The notes under the pieces were generated by a model. That model worked only from the letters and a program-made list of their open reading frames with translations. It was not told the origin of the DNA and made no database searches. Source: Bacteroidota bacterium (lineage in GTDB: Bacteria > Bacteroidota > Bacteroidia > Bacteroidales > Prolixibacteraceae). Taken from it: a stretch of 11,805 nucleotides of DNA. Location of the stretch: positions 1 through 11,805 of the forward strand of contig JAUYEQ010000437.1 of the NCBI GenBank assembly GCA_030691295.1, given 5' to 3'. Made by a program: the position numbers and the translations under genes. Shown here in pieces: positions 6,926 through 11,805 of this stretch (the first letter of the stretch is position 1; the number at the start of each line of letters is the position of its first letter).

Positions 6926-7628
6926 CTTCCTTTTTTTGTTCTTCAGTTTCTTCCGGTTGGTTCCAGTATGCTTCCTCCGTATCTTCATCTTCCGGTTCAT
7001 CTTCCCAGCTTGCTTCAGGTCGGGCAGGTCCCTGGTGGCGGTAATAAAAAGCCATCATTAAGCCACTTGCAGAGCCCCATAAATGGCTTTCCCACGAAAT
7101 TCCAGGTTTGATCGGAAAAATTCCCCAGAACATACTTCCGTAGAGAAAAATGACAATGATGCCGATGGTGAGCAGGTTGGCATCTTTGCGGAACACTCCG
7201 CTGAAAAACAGGAAGGAAGCCAGTCCGTAAACAATTCCGCTTGCACCAATGTGCCACGATTCACGTCCTCCGAGCCAAACACACAACCCTGAAAGAATGT
7301 AAATTAAAAAAAGGATGCGGTAAGCTAAGTTGCGGTAAAAATAAAGCAAGGCAAACGACAGAATCAGGAACGGAATGGAATTGGACATCAGATGATCGTA
7401 GCTGCTGTGTATAAAAGGGGAAAAGATAATTCCGGGCAATCCTTCAATTTTCAAAGGTAGAATGCCGAATTCTGCCAGACTAATATCCATTACATTTTCA
7501 GTCAGCTTTACCAACCAGAACAATCCAACGATCAAAACAGGTATCAGGTGACTGTATTTGAAACTCTTTTTTTCAATTTCCTTGTCGAAAGGCGCTTGTT
7601 TGCGGGGATAATAGTTGAATAAAGGCAT
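6912..7628 (-). CDS. rhomboid family intramembrane serine protease
   Basis: This 238-residue polytopic membrane protein has about six hydrophobic segments and the rhomboid active-site layout. HSSYDHLMSNS (74-84) carries the HxxxN motif of helix 2. GASG (128-131) carries the nucleophile Ser130. ESHLWG (180-185) carries the general base His182. A GR dipeptide in WLGGRES (residue 122) resembles the conserved loop-1 WR region. The protein cleaves membrane-embedded substrates; the target is unknown. After the last helix there is a strongly acidic cytoplasmic-type tail (about residues 200-238, rich in Glu). The start ATG 7628 follows the threonine aldolase stop with no gap (TAGATG), implying coupled translation. 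The final codons (ENIQ plus stop) lie in the TTGGATATT repeat, so the original C-terminus may have been altered. Confidence 0.9.
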   Translation of the reverse strand: MPLFNYYPRKQAPFDKEIEKKSFKYSHLIPVLIVGLFWLVKLTENVMDISLAEFGILPLKIEGLPGIIFSPFIHSSYDHLMSNSIPFLILSFALLYFYRNLAYRILFLIYILSGLCVWLGGRESWHIGASGIVYGLASFLFFSGVFRKDANLLTIGIIVIFLYGSMFWGIFPIKPGISWESHLWGSASGLMMAFYYRHQGPARPEASWEDEPEDEDTEEAYWNQPEETEEQKKEENIQ

Positions 7629-8651
7629 CTAAACCAGCGATTTAATTAATGCTGCAAACTGATGGATGTCTTCTTCTTCGGTATCAAACGACGTCATCCA
7701 GCGAACTTCAGAGCGGTGTTCATCCCACATGTAAAAGAAATATTTTTCCTGAAGCAAAGGGATAATTTCCGGGGGAACAATGGCAAAAACCCCGTTGGCT
7801 GCTACTTCCTGCATGATTTTTACTGCCGCTATTTTACTGACTTCCTGTTCAAGCAGTTTTGCCATTTGATTTGAATGTGTGGCATTTCTTTTCCAGAGGT
7901 CATTTTGAAAATATGCCAGAAACTGCGCACTCACAAAACGCATTTTTGAAAACAATTGCATACTTTGTTTCCGGATGTATTTCGAGTTTTTCGACAATTC
8001 TGGATTAAAAAACAGTACCGCTTCGCCCAGCATCATTCCGTTTTTGGTGCCGCCAAACGAAAGTACATCAATGCCGGCATCAACAGTAAAAGCGCGGAAG
8101 GGCAGGTTGAGCGCAACAGCAGCATTGGCAATACGGGCGCCGTCCATGTGGACAAAAAGACCGTGTTCGTGCGCCAAAGTGGTGATTGCTTTGATTTCAT
8201 CAACCGAATAAACAGTTCCCAGTTCGGTGACCTGCGAGATGGAGATTATTTTAGGCTGCGAATGATGTTCAAAATCGAAGCCGTGCAGATATTTGGAGAT
8301 TCCTTCCGGCGTAATTTTGCCTTTTGTAACTTCAACCGGAAGCAATTTGCAGCCTGTAAACTTTTCGGGAGCGCCGCATTCGTCCACCTGAATATGGGCA
8401 GTTTCGGCACAAATAACCGAATGAAACGAGTGGGTCAGCGTAGAGAGACTCAGCACATTGGCGCCGGTTCCGTTGAAAACAAAATAAACATCTGTTTGCT
8501 CACCAAATTCCTGTTTGAACCGCTGAATGGCCATTTCAGTAATTTTATCGCCACCATATCCAACTGCATGCCCTTCGTTGGCAGCATAAATGGCACTTAA
8601 AATTTCAGGGTGGATACCTGAATTATTGTCGCTTGCAAAACCTCGTTTCAT
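7629..8651 (-). CDS. low-specificity L-threonine aldolase (PLP-dependent, fold type I)
   Basis: The 340-residue protein belongs to the beta-eliminating lyase/threonine aldolase family, which cleaves L-threonine or L-allo-threonine to glycine and acetaldehyde. Visible landmarks are SDNNSGIHPEIL at the start, GHAVGYGGD (27-35) and NGTGANVLSL (60-69, phosphate binding). AETAHIQVDECGAPE has the ring-stacking His86, FVHMDGARIANA has Asp170 pairing with the pyridine nitrogen and Arg173, and LSFGGTKNGM has the Schiff-base Lys203. Length is normal and no key residue is missing. ATG 8651 is the natural start. It is the first gene of a two-gene unit with the rhomboid gene. The upstream 137 bases hold a small direct repeat and no clear TAnnTTTG box. 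Confidence 0.93.
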   Translation of the reverse strand: MKRGFASDNNSGIHPEILSAIYAANEGHAVGYGGDKITEMAIQRFKQEFGEQTDVYFVFNGTGANVLSLSTLTHSFHSVICAETAHIQVDECGAPEKFTGCKLLPVEVTKGKITPEGISKYLHGFDFEHHSQPKIISISQVTELGTVYSVDEIKAITTLAHEHGLFVHMDGARIANAAVALNLPFRAFTVDAGIDVLSFGGTKNGMMLGEAVLFFNPELSKNSKYIRKQSMQLFSKMRFVSAQFLAYFQNDLWKRNATHSNQMAKLLEQEVSKIAAVKIMQEVAANGVFAIVPPEIIPLLQEKYFFYMWDEHRSEVRWMTSFDTEEEDIHQFAALIKSLV

Positions 8652-8788
8652 ACTTTTTAATTGTAATTTTAACTGATATTTTGAAATCAGGAGGCCAAGG
8701 TTCTTCTAAATTTTTTAGGCACTTTAAACTTTAGGCACTCCGAACTTTCTAACGGTATAAAAGAACTCAAAATTTCAACCTTCACAAA
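8652..8788. other. divergent intergenic region with a short direct repeat
   Basis: The region separates the divergently transcribed threonine aldolase and GPP34 genes and must hold both promoters. TTTAGGCACT occurs at 8714-8723 and 8730-8739 (16-base period). A + strand TATTTTG near 8680 is one base short of the -7 consensus. I find no convincing promoter box on either strand. Confidence 0.5.
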
Positions 8789-9436
8789 ATGGAACACGAA
8801 CTGAAACTTAGTGAAAAGCTATTTTGCCTGTCGGTGAACCCGAAAAACGGTGGCATTTTGATGAACGCCTCTGCCGCATTGAGCATGACACTTACCGGTT
8901 CTGTATTTTTTGAACTGATAAAAAAGGAACTGGTTTCGATTGAAAACGGAGTAGTTCATCTGGTAAAACCAACTTTACAGAATGACGAAATTCACGAGTT
9001 TTTCCTGAAACCAATCAGGCTAAGGGAAAAAGACCGGAAAATCAGGACATGGATTTCATGGTTTAATGCACGTGGACGTAAAATCCGGAAGTTATTCATC
9101 CGCGATCTGGTTCGGAAAAATGTTCTGCGGATAGAAGAAAAGCGGTTTCTGTTTATTCCGTACGATAAAATTTACCTTAAAGACCGCGAATTGGTTGAAA
9201 GTATCCGGAAAGAAATAGAAACCACTTTACTCGGAAAAACTCAACCATCTGATGATTCAATCATTTTAACGGTGATGGCTGGCAAAACAAATTTAATGCG
9301 GCGCATTTTTCCTGAAAGGGCTGAGCGAAAGGAAGCTGCCCGCAACCTGAAAAAACTTCCTGAAACGCCAATATCAAAAGCTGTACAGGAAGCGATTCAG
9401 ATGATGCATGCCGCTGTGGTTGCAGCTGCTACTTGA
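8789..9436 (+). CDS. GPP34 (GOLPH3-like) domain protein
   Basis: The 215-residue, mostly helical protein matches the GPP34 family. It opens with LKLSEKLFCLSVNPKNGGILMN (6-27), followed by AALSMTLTGSVFFELIKKELVSIENGVVHL (29-58), the alternating helix and short beta-hairpin pattern of GOLPH3. The central WISWFNARGRKIRKLFIRDLVRKNVL (88-113) and the late SIILTVMAGKTNLMRRIFP (157-175) also fit. In eukaryotes GOLPH3 binds PI4P on Golgi membranes. Bacterial homologues are known but their ligand and role are not. It is strongly basic, with no signal peptide or membrane segment, so a peripheral membrane or nucleic-acid contact is possible (inference). A short coil ending in AAVVAAAT closes the protein. 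It reads in the same direction as the photolyase but is separated by 271 bases of repeats, so it is probably a separate unit. Confidence 0.82.
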   Translation: MEHELKLSEKLFCLSVNPKNGGILMNASAALSMTLTGSVFFELIKKELVSIENGVVHLVKPTLQNDEIHEFFLKPIRLREKDRKIRTWISWFNARGRKIRKLFIRDLVRKNVLRIEEKRFLFIPYDKIYLKDRELVESIRKEIETTLLGKTQPSDDSIILTVMAGKTNLMRRIFPERAERKEAARNLKKLPETPISKAVQEAIQMMHAAVVAAAT

Positions 9437-9441
9437 GAAGA

Positions 9442-9463
9442 AGTGTTCAGTCTCAGTGTTCAG
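9442..9463. repeat. AGTGTTCAG direct repeat
   Basis: Two exact copies of AGTGTTCAG lie at 9442-9450 and 9455-9463, separated by TCTC (13-base period), immediately after the GPP34 stop. The tract marks the left edge of the repeat-rich spacer. Confidence 0.6.
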
Positions 9464-9529
9464 AAAAGGAGATTGGGCGAAAATGAGAATCTGAGAAAGA
9501 GCGTTTGAGCGAAGAAACTGGTAAATGAC

Positions 9530-9655
9530 GACCCTAAAAAGGGTCAAATCTGAATAACCGCGGGTAAGGAGGAACGACGCAACCCGTGGCAATAGCATCA
9601 ACAGAAAAAAGGCGCATCACAAAATTAAATTTGGAACGATACCGATCTATGCGCC
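9530..9655 (+). repeat. array of three palindromes, REP-like intergenic element
   Basis: Three hairpins follow each other. GACCCT/AGGGTC has its arms at 9530-9535 and 9540-9545 with loop AAAA. CCGCGGGT/ACCCGTGG has its arms at 9558-9565 and 9582-9589, 8 bp with one wobble and a 16-base loop. GGCGCAT/ATGCGCC has its arms at 9611-9617 and 9649-9655 around a 31-base interior. The paired G/C-rich arms in an otherwise AT-rich spacer and the lack of any ORF suggest a non-coding repetitive element. From memory, similar GACCCT-AGGGTC plus CCGCGGGT hairpin pairs recur between genes in Bacteroidota and resemble REP elements linked to RAYT transposases; no such transposase is in the window. A structured RNA or 5' leader is the alternative. 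Confidence 0.55.
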
Positions 9656-9657
9656 GC

Positions 9658-9674
9658 ACTCAATAATATTGAGT
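9658..9674. promoter_or_regulatory. perfect palindrome ACTCAAT-AAT-ATTGAGT upstream of the photolyase
   Basis: The arms 9658-9664 and 9668-9674 are perfectly complementary around a 3-base centre. The site lies about 20-36 bases before a -7 box, so it covers the expected -33 region and could be a repressor or activator operator for the photolyase. It could equally be the last hairpin of the REP-like array. Confidence 0.45.
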
Positions 9675-9693
9675 AATTGAAAACTTTTAACAA

Positions 9694-9701
9694 TACTTTT
9701 G
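9694..9701 (+). promoter_or_regulatory. putative photolyase promoter -7 box (TACTTTTG)
   Basis: The octamer fits TAnnTTTG exactly and ends 6 bases before ATG 9708, which would give a leaderless or nearly leaderless mRNA. A TTG occurs in the upstream palindrome (9669-9671), 22 bases away rather than the usual 19. Confidence 0.45.
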
Positions 9702-9707
9702 GCTCTC

Positions 9708-11006
9708 ATGGAAAAAGTAAACATATTTTGGTTCCGGCGCGATTTGCGGACAGACGACAATCACGGGTTATTTCAAGCTTTAAATGCGGGTTTGCCGGTG
9801 GTGACAGTGTTTATTTTTGATCCGGCAATTCTGGCTCAGTTTCCCAATCCGAATGATACACGTCTCACGTTCATTCACCGCTGTCTGACCGATTTAAACC
9901 GTGAATTTGAAAAACACGGCAGTAGTTTGCAGGTGTACTTTTCTTCTCCTGAAGTGGTTTTCAGGCAACTTTCAGCCAAATATTCAGTGCAAAGTGTTTT
10001 TACAAATACCGATTATGAACCTGCGGCCATTGAACGCGATCAGAAAGTTGAAAAGCTGCTTCAGTCGCTGGAAATCGGATTTCATACTTTCAAAGATCAA
10101 CTTATTTTTCATCACAACGAGGTGGTAAAAGCTGATGGAACGCCCTATACGGTTTTTACACACTACAGCCGCAAGTGGAAAGAAAAACTTGCCGGCGGGG
10201 AAATACAGTTTTATGAAAGCGAAAAACTTTTATCTCAGCTTAAACACCTGTCGCCTGGTTATTTTCCTGAATTGACTGAAATTGGCTACCAACCGCAATC
10301 CGTAAAGTTTCCGGATAAGAATTTCGATCAGATTTTGGTTGAAAATTACGCCAAAATGCGCGATTTTCCCGCCGAAAACGGCACAAGCCGACTTGGAGTT
10401 CACCTGCGTTTCGGAACCATTTCTATTCGGAAACTCACCCTTTTTGCCCGGCAATATTCCGAAATATTTCTAAGTGAATTGATCTGGCGGAATTTTTACA
10501 TGGATATATTGTGGCATTTTCCACATTCTGCTGGGAAATCGTTTAAACCAAAATATGATTTTATTCCGTGGCGAAACAATGAAGCTGAATTTGAATGCTG
10601 GTGCAAAGGCGAAACCGGTTATCCGATTGTTGATGCCGGCATGCGCGAGCTGAACCAAACCGGCTTTATGCACAATCGGGTTCGTATGGTAGTCGCCAGC
10701 TTTTTGACCAAACATTTGCTGATCGACTGGCGTTGGGGCGAAGCTTATTTTGCCGAAAAACTACTTGATTACGAATTGGCCTCCAACAACGGTGGCTGGC
10801 AGTGGGCGAGTGGTTCGGGTTGCGATGCCGCTCCGTATTTCCGTGTTTTTAGTCCCGATCTGCAAACCAAAAAGTTTGATCCCCAGCTCAAATACATCCG
10901 AAAATGGGTGCCCGAATTCGAAACCTTTACATATCCAAAACCCATTGTTGACCATGCTTTTGCGAGATTAAGGGCGATTGAAACGTATAGGAAAGCGCTG
11001 AAATGA
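9708..11006 (+). CDS. phrB: deoxyribodipyrimidine photolyase (class I CPD photolyase)
   Basis: The 432-residue flavoprotein repairs UV-induced cyclobutane pyrimidine dimers with blue light. The N-terminal antenna domain begins VNIFWFRRDLRTDDNHGL (4-21). The C-terminal FAD domain carries TSRLGVHLRFGTIS (226-239) and GETGYPIVDAGMRELNQTGFMHNRVRM. The NNGGWQW segment (360-366) has Asn360, equivalent to the residue facing FAD N5 in E. coli photolyase. The three tryptophans of the electron-transfer chain are present (W298, W341, W364), as is DAAPYFRVFSP (373-383). These residues favour a repair enzyme over a cryptochrome, though sequence alone does not prove it. I chose ATG 9708; a TTG at 9699 would add three residues but overlaps the -7 box. 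The gene stands alone, and no terminator is obvious after the stop. Confidence 0.93.
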   Translation: MEKVNIFWFRRDLRTDDNHGLFQALNAGLPVVTVFIFDPAILAQFPNPNDTRLTFIHRCLTDLNREFEKHGSSLQVYFSSPEVVFRQLSAKYSVQSVFTNTDYEPAAIERDQKVEKLLQSLEIGFHTFKDQLIFHHNEVVKADGTPYTVFTHYSRKWKEKLAGGEIQFYESEKLLSQLKHLSPGYFPELTEIGYQPQSVKFPDKNFDQILVENYAKMRDFPAENGTSRLGVHLRFGTISIRKLTLFARQYSEIFLSELIWRNFYMDILWHFPHSAGKSFKPKYDFIPWRNNEAEFECWCKGETGYPIVDAGMRELNQTGFMHNRVRMVVASFLTKHLLIDWRWGEAYFAEKLLDYELASNNGGWQWASGSGCDAAPYFRVFSPDLQTKKFDPQLKYIRKWVPEFETFTYPKPIVDHAFARLRAIETYRKALK

Positions 11007-11356
11007 GATACTTCCACTTCTTCCCAATTTTTTATGTGATCATCTGAGATTCAAGCTGTCAGTTTCAGGAAAAGAAATCATTGATTTTTTAAACTTTAAA
11101 ATGGAAAAATGAAAGATAAAATGATCTGATCTTTAATAGGTATAAAAGCGATATGCGAACCTTCGGACAGTTCACCTTTTTGAAAGAAAAAGGGGCAATT
11201 ATTTGAAACTTAAGTAATCAAACGAACTTGGTCAAATCCCCAAGGCAGAGCATTAAATCTTTTTTTTTTCTGCTCAAATGCTTTAAATGATGCAGGTTCT
11301 GATTTTTCTTACCGAGGCATAAAATGTACGGACATTGATGTACCATGAACTGGTAA

Positions 11357-11371
11357 AATTCTTAAAGAATT
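11357..11371. promoter_or_regulatory. 15-bp perfect palindrome AATTCTT-A-AAGAATT
   Basis: The arms 11357-11363 and 11365-11371 are exactly complementary around one base. The site sits 22 bases before a TATATTTG box, at or just upstream of the expected -33 position, which is a common place for an operator. AT-rich palindromes of this size also arise by chance. Confidence 0.35.
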
Positions 11372-11379
11372 CGTCTTAA

Positions 11380-11514
11380 AAAATTCAGATAACTATATTT
11401 GCCCACGAATCGACGACAAAACTCACAACACCTGAGATTAAACAGATTTTAGACGTTTTAACGAAGCATTTAACAGAATTTACTGTTTACTTCCCGAGCC
11501 GATTTGAAGAGTGA
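11380..11514 (+). pseudogene. 44-codon open frame without a start codon, possible gene remnant
   Basis: The frame is open from just after the TAA at 11377 to the TGA at 11512-11514. Its C-terminal part has a protein-like composition, with an amphipathic stretch TPEIKQILDVLTKHLTEF followed by TVYFPSRFEE. It contains no ATG, GTG or TTG. It stops 21 bases before the ATG of the next small ORF, as adjacent genes in one unit do. I do not recognise the family. It is either the 3' end of a decayed gene, a gene using an ATT start (11383), or chance. Confidence 0.3.
11394..11401 (+). promoter_or_regulatory. possible -7 box (TATATTTG)
   Basis: The octamer is an exact TAnnTTTG match. It would start a transcript about 130 bases before the ATG at 11536. 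It also lies within the startless open frame 11380-11514, so either the match or that frame is probably accidental. Confidence 0.3.
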
Positions 11515-11535
11515 CCACGGTAGAATAACTAAATT

Positions 11536-11718
11536 ATGGAAACACACATAAACAACGAATTAATTAGGTCATTTGGATTGGACTTCGATCCAGCATCATT
11601 TGGAATACCTGATAATGAATCACTGTCTGTAAAAGAATGGATTTTGAAATACAGTGATGTATTAAAAGCAAAAGATAACATATTCCAGCGATTCAGCCCG
11701 AAAATAATATTCTTGTAA
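11536..11718 (+). CDS. hypothetical protein, 60 residues, possibly truncated
   Basis: The ORF starts at ATG 11536 after an A/T-rich leader and encodes an acidic N-terminal half containing FGLDFDPASFGIPDNESLSV. A helical segment follows (EWILKYSDVLKAKDNI), and the protein ends abruptly in FQRFSPKIIFL. No signal peptide or membrane helix is visible. Regular codon use and a plausible globular sequence make it more likely real than the surrounding frames. The hydrophobic final residues look like read-through into non-homologous DNA, so the protein may be a truncated version of a larger one; no frame shift restores a longer frame. I cannot assign a family or function. Confidence 0.5.
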   Translation: METHINNELIRSFGLDFDPASFGIPDNESLSVKEWILKYSDVLKAKDNIFQRFSPKIIFL

Positions 11719-11734
11719 ATTAATACGTTAGAGT

Positions 11735-11805
11735 ATGCTGAAAAAAATATTTTTCCGGCTATTTTTGTTGTCGATAAGAGACACGGGGGCTGAACCCCCA
11801 GTTTA
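11735..11805 (+). CDS. open frame running off the right edge, uncertain
   Basis: ATG 11735 opens a frame that is still open at the window end (23 codons). The first 13 residues (MLKKIFFRLFLLS) resemble the start of a signal peptide. The following IRDTGAEPPV is encoded across a G5/C5 palindrome, which suggests that a repeat element rather than a normal mature protein follows. It may be a real exported-protein start disrupted by a repeat, or simply a frame through a repeat. Confidence 0.25.
   Translation, partial: MLKKIFFRLFLLSIRDTGAEPPV
11785..11799. repeat. GGGGG-CTGAA-CCCCC palindrome at the right edge
   Basis: Five G (11785-11789) and five C (11795-11799) flank CTGAA in otherwise AT-rich DNA. 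From memory it resembles the arms of REP-like intergenic elements in this phylum; the element is cut by the window end, so the assignment is tentative. Confidence 0.4.

Larger units (their letters stand above)
11007..11535. other. 529-base AT-rich region without a convincing gene
   Basis: No conventional ORF of useful length is present. Visible elements are weak inverted repeats AAAGAT/ATCTTT (11112-11117, 11129-11134) and CCTTTTT/AAAAAGG (11175-11181, 11187-11193), and a run of ten T at 11260-11269 flanked by GAGCA/TGCTC. TACCA/TGGTA (11341-11345, 11351-11355) follows, then a perfect palindrome at 11357-11371 and a startless open frame at 11380-11514. A 17-codon ATG frame at 11153-11206 is too short to call. 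The composition and broken frames suggest decayed DNA. Confidence 0.6.

Noticed and set aside
7956..8600. 214-codon + strand open frame
   Set aside because: It is antisense to the well-supported threonine aldolase gene and has no protein-family features.
9566..9572. AAGGAGG, a perfect Shine-Dalgarno sequence
   Set aside because: It is in the loop of the 9558-9589 hairpin, with no start codon at a suitable distance, and this phylum uses such sites little.
9530..9655. Known RNA gene (RNase P, SRP, tmRNA or 6S RNA)
   Set aside because: The conserved sequence blocks of these RNAs are not visible, and the hairpins look like separate palindromes rather than one fold.
9699..9707. TTG start adding three residues to the photolyase
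   Set aside because: The TTG overlaps the likely -7 box, and family members align from the ATG at 9708 (MEKVNIFWFRRD).
11153..11206. 17-codon frame starting ATG CGA ACC
   Set aside because: Too short, no leader signal, and it contains the CCTTTTT/AAAAAGG inverted repeat; nothing supports translation.
11260..11269. Run of ten T as a terminator
   Set aside because: The run is inside the loop between GAGCA and TGCTC rather than after a stem, and no GC-rich hairpin precedes it.
1..11805. CRISPR array, toxin-antitoxin pair, phage or transposase genes
   Set aside because: No regular spacer-repeat pattern and no recognisable protein of these classes on either strand.

Overview
The window looks like a chromosomal segment of a member of Bacteroidota, probably a Bacteroidales/Marinilabiliales-type organism (inference from gene content). 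The grounds are the long form of NusB (319 codons), the run nusB - DUF1573 lipoprotein - yajC - ybbR - coaE, several matches to the Bacteroidota -7 promoter box TAnnTTTG, start codons with little Shine-Dalgarno signal, and AT-rich intergenic repeats of a kind I associate with this phylum. The window is mostly housekeeping DNA. I see no CRISPR array, tRNA, rRNA, transposase or recognisable defence system.

Left edge, + strand: the 3' part of a cytidylate-kinase-like gene (1-479) ends at a strong intrinsic terminator. A thioredoxin/peroxiredoxin-like gene (600-1181) follows and converges on the next cluster.

Central - strand cluster, transcribed from 6682 down to 1191: nusB, a DUF1573 lipoprotein, yajC, a YbbR-domain membrane protein, coaE, a TerB-J-domain protein and a MepA-like MATE exporter. 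Most junctions overlap or are a few bases apart, so it reads as one operon with functions in transcription antitermination, the Sec translocon accessory, the envelope and CoA synthesis. The one break is a GC-rich terminator-like hairpin that contains the ATG predicted for ybbR. It suggests that ybbR starts further downstream and that the cluster has an internal transcription boundary.

A second - strand pair, a low-specificity threonine aldolase and a rhomboid protease (8651 to 6912), is joined stop-to-start. Its 3' end runs into a cluster of TTGGATATT repeats that supplies the last codons and stop of the rhomboid gene.

To the right on the + strand are a bacterial GPP34 (GOLPH3-like) gene and a class I CPD photolyase. 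Between them lie about 270 bases packed with palindromes (REP-like), then a perfect small palindrome and a -7 box immediately before the photolyase ATG.

The last 800 bases (11007-11805) are AT-rich and gene-poor. They hold a 44-codon open frame without a start codon, a 60-codon hypothetical ORF, a 15-bp perfect palindrome beside a -7 box, and a G5/C5 palindrome at the right edge inside an open frame that runs off the window. This looks like a decayed or repeat-invaded region rather than a defined system.
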